The notes under the pieces were generated by a model. The model was not told the origin of the DNA. It did no database searches and saw nothing but the letters and a program-made list of their open reading frames with translations. 64,000 nucleotides of DNA. It comes from Gordius sp. MW1 (taxonomy: Eukaryota > Nematomorpha > Gordioida > Gordea > Gordiidae). Below, piece by piece: positions 38,114-50,914 of this stretch. The DNA is taken from contig OZ038530.1 in the NCBI GenBank assembly GCA_964036665.1, positions 3,968,001-4,032,000 on the forward strand. The letters are read 5' to 3'. The position numbers and the translations under genes are program-made. Each line of letters opens with the position of its first letter. The stretch's first letter is position 1.

Positions 38114-41100
38114 AAATTGGCTTACTTTTATATATTTTTTCATGCTCTTTCACATAGAATCGCAAAAAAAAAATATTTTTACCTCAAAATTTTTCACATA
38201 TTTTTCTTTGAACCGTATTCATCCGATGAAAGTTGTCGTTTTCAGACGTGGTTTCTATGATCCCAAGTAAAAATTTATCAGAATCTAAAAACTATTACGT
38301 TGAAATCATGATCGCATAGAGCAGTTTTCGAAAATTAAGCACTCACGTTGCGATACAACAAACTAATCGCAACAATAAAACGTTGTCTTTTGTCAAAATG
38401 ATAGTTCTCGCAGTTTAAACCTCTTTTCGGAAGTCAATCGAGGATAATAGGATTCTTAAATTGGCTTACTTTTATATATTTTTTCATGCTCTTTCACATA
38501 GAATTGAAAAAAATAAATATTTTTACCTCAAAATTTTTCACATATTTTTCTTTCAACCGTATGCATCCGATGAAAGTTGTCGTTTTCAGACGTGGTTTCC
38601 ATGATAAAAACTAAAAATTTATCAGAATCAGAAAACTATTACTTTGAAATCATGATCGCATAGTGCATTTTTGAAAAATTAAGCACTCACGTTGCGATAC
38701 AACAAACTAATCGCAACAATAAAACGTTGTCTTTTGTCAAAATGATAGTTCTCGCAGCTTAAAACCTCTTTGCGGAAGTCAATCGAGGATAATAGGATTC
38801 TCTAATTGGCTTACTTTTATAAATTTTTTCATGCTCTTTCACATAGAATCGAAAAAAATAAATATTTTTACCTCAAAATTTTTCACATATTTTTCTTTGA
38901 ACCGTATTCATCCGATGAAAGTTGTCGTTTTCAGACGTGGTTTCTATGATCCCAAGTAAAAATTTATCAGAATCTAAAAACTATTACGTTGAAATCATGA
39001 TCGCATAGAGCAGTTTTCGAAAATTAAGCACTCACGTTGCGATACAACAAACTAATCGCAACAATAAAACGTTGTCTTTTGTCAAAATGATAGTTCTCGC
39101 AGTTTAAACCTCTTTTCGGAAGTCAATCGAGGATAATAGGATTCTTAAATTGGCTTACTTTTATATATTTTTTCATGCTCTTTCACATAGAATTGAAAAA
39201 AATAAATATTTTTACCTCAAAATTGTTCACATATTTTTCTTTCAACCGTATGCATCCGATGAAAGTTGTCGTTTTCAGACGTGGTTTCCATGATAAAAAC
39301 TAAAAATTTATCAGAATCAGAAAACTATTACTTTGAAATCATGATCGCATAGTGCATTTTTGAAAAATTAAGCACTCACGTTGCGATACAACAAACTAAT
39401 CGCAACAATAAAACGTTGTCTTTTGTCAAAATGATAGTTCTCGCAGCTTAAAACCTCTTTGCGGAAGTCAATCGAGGATAATAGAATTCTTAAATTGGCT
39501 TACTTTTATACATTTTTTTATGCTCTTTCACATAGAATTGAAAAAAATAAATATTTTTACCTCAAAATTTTTCACATATTTTTCTTTCAACCGTATGCAT
39601 CCGATGAAAGTTGTCGTTTTCAGACGTGGTTTCCATGATAAAAAGTAAAAATTTATCAGAATCAGAAAACTATTACTTTGAAATCATGATCGCATAGTGC
39701 ATTTTTGAAAAATTAAGCACTCACGTTGCGATACAACAAACTAATCGCAACAATAAAACGTTGTCTTTTGTCAAAATGATAGTTCTCGCAGCTTAAAACC
39801 TCTTTGCGGAAGTCAATCGAGGATAATAGGATTCTCAAATTGGCTTACTTTTATATATTTTTTCATGCTCTTTCACATAGAATCGCAAAAAAAAAATATT
39901 TTTACCTCAAAATTTTTCACATATTTTTCTTTGAACCGTATTCATCCGATGAAAGTTGTCGTTTTCAGACGTGGTTTCTATGATCCCAAGTAAAAATTTA
40001 TCAGAATCTAAAAACTATTACTTTGAAATCATGATCACATAGAGCAGTTTTCGAAAATTAAGCACTTACGTTGCGATACAACAAACTAATCGCAACAATA
40101 AACCGTTGTCTTTTGTCAAAATGATAGTTCTCGCAGTTTAAACCTCTTTTCGGAAGTCAATCGAGGATAATAGGATTCTTAAATTGGCTTACTTTTATAT
40201 ATTTTTTCATGCTCTTTCACATAGAATTGAAAAAAATAAATATTTTTACCTCAAAATTTTTCACATATTTTTCTTTCAACCGTATGCATCCGATGAAAGT
40301 TGTCGTTTCAGACGTGGTTTCCATGATAACAAGTAAACATTTATCAGAATTAGAAAACCATTACTTTGAAATCATGATCGCATAGTGCTTTTTTGAAAAA
40401 TTAAGCACTCACGTTGCGATACAACAAACTAATCGCAACAATAAAACGTTGTCTTTTGTCAAAATGATAGTTCTCGCAGCTTAAAACCTCTTTGAGGAAG
40501 TCAATCGAGGATAATAGGATTCTTAAATTGGCTTACTTTTATACATTTTTTCATGCTCTTTCACAGAGAATTGAAAATAATAAATATTTTTACCTCAAAA
40601 TTTTTCACATATTTTTCTTTCAACCGTATGCATCCGATGAAAGTTGTCGTTTTCAGACGTGGTTTCCATGATAAAAAGTAAAAATTTATCAGAATCAGAA
40701 AACTATTACTTTGAAATCATGATCGCATAGTGCATTTTTGAAAAATTAAGCACTCACGTTGCGATACAACAAACTGATCGCAACAATAAAACGTTGTCTT
40801 TTGTCAAAATGATAGTTCTCGCAGCTTAAAACCTCTTTGCGGAAGTCAATCGAGGATAATAGGATTCTCAAACTGGCTTACTTTTATATATTTTTTCATG
40901 CTCTTTCACATAGAATCGAAAAAAATAAATATTTTTACCTCAAAATTTTTCACATATTTTTCTTTGAACCGTATTCATCCGATGAAAGTTGTCGTTTTCA
41001 GACGTGGTTTCCATGATAAAAAGTAAAAATTTATCAGAATCAGAAAACTATTACTTTGAAATCATGATCGCATAGTGCATTTTTGAAAAATTAAGCACTC

Positions 41101-41165
41101 ACGTTGCGATACAACAAACTAATCGCAACAATAAAACGTTGTCTTTTGTCAAAATGATAGTTCTC
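38114..41165 (+). repeat. Large satellite block, copy 1 (offset 5168 bp to copy 2)
   Basis: About 3.05 kb that reappears at about 43282-46333. Shared private variants are CGCAAAAAAAAA (38161, 43329), CTCTAATTGGC (about 38800, 43968), AATTGTTCAC (39221, 44389), GCACTTACG with AAACCGTTG (about 40062, 45230), TCAGAATTAGAAAACC (40344, 45512) and GTGCTTTTTTG. All are offset by 5168 bp, about 15 monomers. Copies diverge at both ends. Confidence 0.88.
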
Positions 41166-43281
41166 GCAGTTTAAACCTCTTTTCGGAAGTCAATCGAGGA
41201 TAATAGGATTCTTAAATTGGCTTACTTTTATATATTTTTTCATGCTCTTTCACATAGAATTGAAAAAAATAAATATTTTTACCTCAAAATTTTTCACATA
41301 TTTTTCTTTCAACCGTATGCATCCGATGAAAGTTGTCGTTTTCAGACGTGGTTTCTATGATCCCAAGTAAGAATTTATCAGAATCTAAAAACTATTACGT
41401 TGAAATCATGATCGCATAGAGCAGTTTTCGAAAATTAAGCACTCACGTTGCGATACAACAAACTAATCGCAACAATAAAACGTTGTCTTTTGTCAAAATG
41501 ATAGTTCTCGCAGCTTAAAACCTCTTTGAGGAAGTCAATCGAGGATAATAGGATTCTTAAATTGGCTTACTTTTATACATTTTTTCATGCTCTTTCACAG
41601 AGAATTGAAAATAATAAATATTTTTACCTCAAAATTTTTCACATATTTTTCTTTCAACCGTATGCATCCGATGAAAGTTGTCGTTTTCAGACGTGGTTTC
41701 CATGATAAAAACTAAAAATTTATCAGAATCAGAAAACTTTTACTTTGAAATTATGATCGCATAGAGCAGTTTTCGAAAATTAAGCACTCACGTTGCGATA
41801 CAACAAACTAATCGCAACAATAAACGTTGTCTTTTGTCAAAATGATAGTTCTCGCAGCTTAAAACCTCTTTGCGGAAGTCAATCGAGGATAATAGGATTC
41901 TTAAATTGGCTTACTTTTATACATTGTTTCATGCTCTTTCACATAGAATTTAAAAAAATAAATATTTTTACCTCAAAATTTTTCACATATTTTTCTTTCA
42001 ACCGTATGCATCCGATGAAAGTTGTCGTTTTCAGACGTGGTTTCCATGATAAAAAGTAAAAATTTATCAGAATCAGAAAACTATTACTTTGAAATCATGA
42101 TCGCATAGTGCATTTTTGAAAAATTAAGCACTCACGTTGCGATACAACAAACTAATCGCAACAATAAAACGTTGTCTTTTGTCAAAATGATAGTTCTCGC
42201 AGTTTAAACCTTTTTTCGGAAGTCAATCGAGGATAATAGGATTCTTAAATTAGCTTACTTTTATATATTTATTCATGCTCTTTCACAGAGAATTGAAAAT
42301 AATAAATATTTTTACCTCAAAATTTTTCACATATTTTTCTTTCAACCGTATGCATCCGATGAAAGTTGTCGTTTTCAGACGTGGTTTCCATGATAAAAAG
42401 TAAAAATTTATCAGAATCAGAAAACTATTACTTTGAAATCATGATCGCATAGTGCATTTTTGAAAAATTAAGCACTCACGTTGCGATACAACAAACTGAT
42501 CGCAACAATAAAACGTTGTCTTTTGTCAAAATGATAGTTCTCGCAGCTTAAAACCTCTTTGCGGAAGTCAATCGAGGATAATAGGATTCTCAAACTGGCT
42601 TACTTTTATATATTTTTTCATGCTCTTTCACATAGAATCGAAAAAAATAAATATTTTTACCTCAAAATTTTTCACATATTTTTCTTTGAACCGTATTCAT
42701 CCGATGAAAGTTGTCGTTTTCAGACGTGGTTTCCATGATAAAAAGTAAAAATTTATCAGAATCAGAAAACCATTACTTTGAAATCATGATCGCATAGTGC
42801 ATTTTTGAAAAATTAAGCACTCACGTTGCGATACAACAAACTAATCGCAACAATAAAACGTTGTCTTTTGTCAAAATGATAGTTCTCGCAGCTTAAAACC
42901 TCTTTGAGGAAGTCAATCGAGGATAATAGGATTCTTAAATTGGCTTACTTTTATACATTTTTTCATGCTCTTTCACAGAGAATTGAAAATAATAAATATT
43001 TTTACCTCAAAATTTTTCACATATTTTTCTTTCAACCGTATGCATCCGATGAAAGTTGTCGTTTTCAGACGTGGTTTCCATGATAAAAACTAAAAATTTA
43101 TCAGAATCAGAAAACTTTTACTTTGAAATTATGATCGCATAGAGCAGTTTTCGAAAATTAAGCACTCACGTTGCGATACAACAAACTAATCGCAACAATA
43201 AAACGTTGTCTTTTGTCAAAATGATAGTTCTCGCAGCTTAAAACCTCTTTGCGGAAGTCAATCGAGGATAATAGAATTCTT

Positions 43282-46200
43282 AAATTGGCTTACTTTTATA
43301 TATTTTTTCATGCTCTTTCACATAGAATCGCAAAAAAAAAATATTTTTACCTCAAAATTTTTCACATATTTTTCTTTGAACCGTATTCATCCGATGAAAG
43401 TTGTCGTTTTCAGACGTGGTTTCTATGATCCCAAGTAAAAATTTATCAGAATCTAAAAACTATTACGTTGAAATCATGATCGCATAGAGCAGTTTTCGAA
43501 AATTAAGCAATCACGTTGCGATACAACAAACTAATCGCAACAATAAAACGTTGTCTTTTGTCAAAATGATAGTTCTCGCAGTTTAAACCTCTTTTCGGAA
43601 GTCAATCGAGGATAATAGGATTCTTAAATTGGCTTACTTTTATATATTTTTTCATGCTCTTTCACATAGAATTGAAAAAAATAAATATTTTTACCTCAAA
43701 ATTTTTCACATATTTTTCTTTCAACCGTATGCATCCGATGAAAGTTGTCGTTTTCAGACGTGGTTTCCATGATAAAAACTAAAAATTTATCAGAATCAGA
43801 AAACTATTACTTTGAAATCATGATCGCATAGTGCATTTTTGAAAAATTAAGCACTCACGTTGCGATACAACAAACTAATCGCAACAATAAAACGTTGTCT
43901 TTTGTCAAAATGATAGTTCTCGCAGCTTAAAACCTCTTTGCGGAAGTCAATCGAGGATAATAGGATTCTCTAATTGGCTTACTTTTATAAATTTTTTCAT
44001 GCTCTTTCACATAGAATCGAAAAAAATAAATATTTTTACCTCAAAATTTTTCACATATTTTTCTTTGAACCGTATTCATCCGATGAAAGTTGTCGTTTTC
44101 AGACGTGGTTTCTATGATCCCAAGTAAAAATTTATCAGAATCTAAAAACTATTACGTTGAAATCATGATCGCATAGAGCAGTTTTCGAAAATTAAGCACT
44201 CACGTTGCGATACAACAAACTAATCGCAACAATAAAACGTTGTCTTTTGTCAAAATGATAGTTCTCGCAGTTTAAACCTCTTTTCGGAAGTCAATCGAGG
44301 ATAATAGGATTCTTAAATTGGCTTACTTTTATATATTTTTTCATGCTCTTTCACATAGAATTGAAAAAAATAAATATTTTTACCTCAAAATTGTTCACAT
44401 ATTTTTCTTTCAACCGTATGCATCCGATGAAAGTTGTCGTTTTCAGACGTGGTTTCCATGATAAAAACTAAAAATTTATCAGAATCAGAAAACTATTACT
44501 TTGAAATCATGATCGCATAGTGCATTTTTGAAAAATTAAGCACTCACGTTGCGATACAACAAACTAATCGCAACAATAAAACGTTGTCTTTTGTCAAAAT
44601 GATAGTTCTCGCAGCTTAAAACCTCTTTGCGGAAGTCAATCGAGGATAATAGAATTCTTAAATTGGCTTACTTTTATACATTTTTTTATGCTCTTTCACA
44701 TAGAATTGAAAAAAATAAATATTTTTACCTCAAAATTTTTCACATATTTTTCTTTCAACCGTATGCATCCGATGAAAGTTGTCGTTTTCAGACGTGGTTT
44801 CCATGATAAAAAGTAAAAATTTATCAGAATCAGAAAACTATTACTTTGAAATCATGATCGCATAGTGCATTTTTGAAAAATTAAGCACTCACGTTGCGAT
44901 ACAACAAACTAATCGCAACAATAAAACGTTGTCTTTTGTCAAAATGATAGTTCTCGCAGCTTAAAACCTCTTTGCGGAAGTCAATCGAGGATAATAGGAT
45001 TCTCAAATTGGCTTACTTTTATATATTTTTTCATGCTCTTTCACATAGAATCGCAAAAAAAAAATATTTTTACCTCAAAATTTTTCACATATTTTTCTTT
45101 GAACCGTATTCATCCGATGAAAGTTGTCGTTTTCAGACGTGGTTTCTATGATCCCAAGTAAAAATTTATCAGAATCTAAAAACTATTACTTTGAAATCAT
45201 GATCACATAGAGCAGTTTTCGAAAATTAAGCACTTACGTTGCGATACAACAAACTAATCGCAACAATAAACCGTTGTCTTTTGTCAAAATGATAGTTCTC
45301 GCAGTTTAAACCTCTTTTCGGAAGTCAATCGAGGATAATAGGATTCTTAAATTGGCTTACTTTTATATATTTTTTCATGCTCTTTCACATAGAATTGAAA
45401 AAAATAAATATTTTTACCTCAAAATTTTTCACATATTTTTCTTTCAACCGTATGCATCCGATGAAAGTTGTCGTTTCAGACGTGGTTTCCATGATAACAA
45501 GTAAACATTTATCAGAATTAGAAAACCATTACTTTGAAATCATGATCGCATAGTGCTTTTTTGAAAAATTAAGCACTCACGTTGCGATACAACAAACTAA
45601 TCGCAACAATAAAACGTTGTCTTTTGTCAAAATGATAGTTCTCGCAGCTTAAAACCTCTTTGAGGAAGTCAATCGAGGATAATAGGATTCTTAAATTGGC
45701 TTACTTTTATACATTTTTTCATGCTCTTTCACAGAGAATTGAAAATAATAAATATTTTTACCTCAAAATTTTTCACATATTTTTCTTTCAACCGTATGCA
45801 TCCGATGAAAGTTGTCGTTTTCAGACGTGGTTTCCATGATAAAAAGTAAAAATTTATCAGAATCAGAAAACTATTACTTTGAAATCATGATCGCATAGTG
45901 CATTTTTGAAAAATTAAGCACTCACGTTGCGATACAACAAACTGATCGCAACAATAAAACGTTGTCTTTTGTCAAAATGATAGTTCTCGCAGCTTAAAAC
46001 CTCTTTGCGGAAGTCAATCGAGGATAATAGGATTCTCAAACTGGCTTACTTTTATATATTTTTTCATGCTCTTTCACATAGAATCGAAAAAAATAAATAT
46101 TTTTACCTCAAAATTTTTCACATATTTTTCTTTGAACCGTATTCATCCGATGAAAGTTGTCGTTTTCAGACGTGGTTTCCATGATAAAAAGTAAAAATTT

Positions 46201-46333
46201 ATCAGAATCAGAAAACTATTACTTTGAAATCATGATCGCATAGTGCATTTTTGAAAAATTAAGCACTCACGTTGCGATACAACAAACTAATCGCAACAAT
46301 AAAACGTTGTCTTTTGTCAAAATGATAGTTCTC
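43282..46333 (+). repeat. Large satellite block, copy 2
   Basis: The 5168-bp-offset copy of 38114-41165. At the right end, copy 1 continues into a class C monomer (CGCAGTTTAAACC) while this copy continues into a CGCAGCTTAAAACC monomer, which marks the exchange point within the monomer. Confidence 0.88.
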
Positions 46334-46650
46334 GCAGCTTAAAACCTCTTTGCGGAAGTCAATCGAGGATAATAGGATTCTCAAACTGGCTTACTTTTAT
46401 ATATTTTTTCATGCTCTTTCACATAGAATCGAAAAAAATAAATATTTTTACCTCAAAATTTTTCACATATTTTTCTTTGAACCGTATTCATCCGATGAAA
46501 GTTGTCGTTTTCAGACGTGGTTTCTATGATCCCAAGTAAAAATTTATCAGAATCTAAAAACTATTACTTTGAAATCATGATCACATAGAGCAGTTTTCGA
46601 AAATTAAGCACTTACGTTGCGATACAACAAACTAATCGCAACAATAAACC

Positions 46651-48591
46651 GTTGTCTTTTGTCAAAATGATAGTTCTCGCAGTTTAAACCTCTTTTCGGA
46701 AGTCAATCGAGGATAATAGGATTCTTAAATTGGCTTACTTTTATATATTTTTTCATGCTCTTTCACATAGAATTGAAAAAAATAAATATTTTTACCTCAA
46801 AATTGTTCACATATTTTTCTTTCAACCGTATGCATCCGATGAAAGTTGTCGTTTTCAGACGTGGTTTCCATGATAAAAACTAAAAATTTATCAGAATCAG
46901 AAAACTATTACTTTGAAATCATGATCGCATAGTGCATTTTTGAAAAATTAAGCACTCACGTTGCGATACAACAAACTAATCGCAACAATAAAACGTTGTC
47001 TTTTGTCAAAATGATAGTTCTCGCAGCTTAAAACCTCTTTGCGGAAGTCAATCGAGGATAATAGAATTCTTAAATTGGCTTACTTTTATACATTTTTTTA
47101 TGCTCTTTCACATAGAATTGAAAAAAATAAATATTTTTACCTCAAAATTTTTCACATATTTTTCTTTCAACCGTATGCATCCGATGAAAGTTGTCGTTTT
47201 CAGACGTGGTTTCCATGATAAAAAGTAAAAATTTATCAGAATCAGAAAACTATTACTTTGAAATCATGATCGCATAGTGCATTTTTGAAAAATTAAGCAC
47301 TCACGTTGCGATACAACAAACTAATCGCAACAATAAAACGTTGTCTTTTGTCAAAATGATAGTTCTCGCAGCTTAAAACCTCTTTGCGGAAGTCAATCGA
47401 GGATAATAGGATTCTCAAATTGGCTTACTTTTATATATTTTTTCATGCTCTTTCACATAGAATCGCAAAAAAAAAATATTTTTACCTCAAAATTTTTCAC
47501 ATATTTTTCTTTGAACCGTATTCATCCGATGAAAGTTGTCGTTTTCAGACGTGGTTTCTATGATCCCAAGTAAAAATTTATCAGAATCTAAAAACTATTA
47601 CTTTGAAATCATGATCACATAGAGCAGTTTTCGAAAATTAAGCACTTACGTTGCGATACAACAAACTAATCGCAACAATAAACCGTTGTCTTTTGTCAAA
47701 ATGATAGTTCTCGCAGTTTAAACCTCTTTTCGGAAGTCAATCGAGGATAATAGGATTCTTAAATTGGCTTACTTTTATATATTTTTTCATGCTCTTTCAC
47801 ATAGAATTGAAAAAAATAAATATTTTTACCTCAAAATTTTTCACATATTTTTCTTTCAACCGTATGCATCCGATGAAAGTTGTCGTTTCAGACGTGGTTT
47901 CCATGATAACAAGTAAACATTTATCAGAATTAGAAAACCATTACTTTGAAATCATGATCGCATAGTGCTTTTTTGAAAAATTAAGCACTCACGTTGCGAT
48001 ACAACAAACTAATCGCAACAATAAAACGTTGTCTTTTGTCAAAATGATAGTTCTCGCAGCTTAAAACCTCTTTGAGGAAGTCAATCGAGGATAATAGGAT
48101 TCTTAAATTGGCTTACTTTTATACATTTTTTCATGCTCTTTCACAGAGAATTGAAAATAATAAATATTTTTACCTCAAAATTTTTCACATATTTTTCTTT
48201 CAACCGTATGCATCCGATGAAAGTTGTCGTTTTCAGACGTGGTTTCCATGATAAAAAGTAAAAATTTATCAGAATCAGAAAACTATTACTTTGAAATCAT
48301 GATCGCATAGTGCATTTTTGAAAAATTAAGCACTCACGTTGCGATACAACAAACTGATCGCAACAATAAAACGTTGTCTTTTGTCAAAATGATAGTTCTC
48401 GCAGCTTAAAACCTCTTTGCGGAAGTCAATCGAGGATAATAGGATTCTCAAACTGGCTTACTTTTATATATTTTTTCATGCTCTTTCACATAGAATCGAA
48501 AAAAATAAATATTTTTACCTCAAAATTTTTCACATATTTTTCTTTGAACCGTATTCATCCGATGAAAGTTGTCGTTTTCAGACGTGGTTTC
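46651..48591 (+). repeat. Large satellite block, partial copy 3 (offset 2412 bp from copy 2)
   Basis: Repeats about 44239-46179 with AATTGTTCAC at 46801 and TCAGAATTAGAAAACC at 47924, both 2412 bp (seven monomers) after copy 2. It ends near 48591, where this copy reads CTATGATCCCAAG and copy 2 reads CCATGATAAAAAG. Confidence 0.85.
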
Positions 48592-50914
48592 TATGATCCC
48601 AAGTAAAAATTTATCAGAATCTAAAAACTATTACTTTGAAATCATGATCGCATAGAGCAGTTTTCGAAAATTAAGCACTCACGTTGCGATACAACAAACT
48701 AATCGCAACAATAAAACGTTGTCTTTTGTCAAAATGATAGTTCTCGCAGTTAAACCTCTTTTCGGAAGTCAATCGAATATAATAGGATTCTTAAATTGGC
48801 TTACTTTTATATATTTTTTCATGCTCTTTCACATAGAATTGAAAAAAAGAAATATTTTTACCTCAAAATTTTTCACATATTTTTCTTTCAACCGTATGCA
48901 TCCGATGAAAGTTGTCGTTTTCAGACGTGGTTTCCATGATAAAAACTAAATATTTATCAGAATCAGAAAACTATTACTTTGAAATCATGATCGCATAGTG
49001 CATTTTTGAAAAATTAAGCACTCACGTTACGATACAACAAACTAATCGCAACAATAAAACGTTGTCTTTTGTCAAAATGATAGTTCTCGCAGCTTAAAAC
49101 CTCTTTGCGGAAGTCAATCGAGGATAATAAGATTCTTAAATTGGCTTACTTTTATACATTTTTTCATGCTCTTTCACATAGAATTGAAAAAAATAAATAT
49201 TTTTACCTCAAAATTTTTCACATATTTTTCTTTCAACCGTATGCACCCGAGAAAGTTGTCGTTTTCAGACGTGGTTTCTATGATAAAAAGTAAAAATTTA
49301 TCAGAATCAGAAAACTATTACTTTGAAATCATGATCGCATAGTGCATTTTTTAAAAATTAAGCACTCACGTTGCGATACAACAAACTAATCGCAACAATA
49401 AAACGTTGTCTTTTGTCAAAATGATAGTTCTGGCAGCTTAAAACCACTTTTCGGAAGTAAATCGAGGATAATAGGATTCTCAAATTGGCTTACTTTTATA
49501 TATTTTTTCATGCTCTTTCACATAGAATTGAAAAAAATAAATATTTTTACCTCAAAATTTTCACATATTTTTCTTTCAACCGTATGCATCCGATGAAAGT
49601 TGTCGTTTTCAGACGTGGTTTCCATGATAAAAAGTAAAAATTTATCAGAATCAGAAAACTATTACTTTGAAATCATGATCGCATAGTGCATTTTTGAAAA
49701 ATTAAGCACTCACGTTGCGATACAACAAACTAATCGCAACAATAAAACGTTGTCTTTTGTCAAAATGATAATTCTCGCAGCTTAAAACCTCTTTGCGGAA
49801 GTCAATCGAGGATAATAGGATTTTTAAATTGGCTTACTTTTATATATTTTTTCATGCTCTTTCACATAGAATCGAAAAAAATAAATATTTTTACCTCAAA
49901 ATTTTTCACATATTTTTCTTTGAACCGTATTCATCCGATGAAAGTTGTCGTTTTCAGACGTGGTTTCTATGATCCCAAGTAAAAATTTATCAGAATCTAA
50001 AAACTATTACTTTGAAATCATGATCGCATAGAGCAGTTTTCGAAAATTAAGCACTCACGTTGCGATACAACAAACTAATCGCAACAATAAAACGTTGTCT
50101 TTTGTCAAAATGATAGTTCTCGCAGTTTAAACCTCTTTGAGGAAGTCAATCGAGGATAATAGGATTCTTAAATTGGCTTACTTTTATACATTTTTTCATG
50201 CTCTTTCACATAGAATTGAAAATAATAAATATTTTTACCTCAAAATTTTTCACATATTTTTCTTTCAACCGTATGCATCCGATGAAAGTTGTCGTTTTCA
50301 GACGTGGTTTCCATGATAAAAACTAAAAATTTATCAGAATCAGAAAACTATTACTTTGAAATCATGATCGCATAGTGCATTTTTGAAAAATTAAGCACTC
50401 ACGTTGCGATACAACAAACTAATCGCAACAATAAAACGTTGTCTTTTGTCAAAATGATAGTTCTCGCAGCTTAAAACCTCTTTGCGGAAGTCAATCGAGG
50501 ATAATAGGATTCTTAAATTGGCTTACTTTTATACATTTTTTCATGCTCTTTCACATAGAATTGAAAAAAATAAATATTTTTACCTCAAAATTTTTCACAT
50601 ATTTTTCTTTCAACCGTATGCACCCGATGAAAGTTGTCGTTTTCAGACGTGGTTTCTATGATAAAAAGTAAAAATTTATCAGAATCAGAAAACTATTACT
50701 TTGAAATCATGATCGCATAGTGCATTTTTTAAAAATTAAGCACTCACGTTGCGATACAACAAACTAATCGCAACAATAAAACGTTGTCTTTTGTCAAAAT
50801 GATAGTTCTGGCAGCTTAAAACCACTTTTCGGAAGTAAATCGAGGATAATAGGATTCTTAAATTGGCTTACTTTTATACATTTTTTCATGCTCTTTCACA
50901 TAGAATTGAAAATA

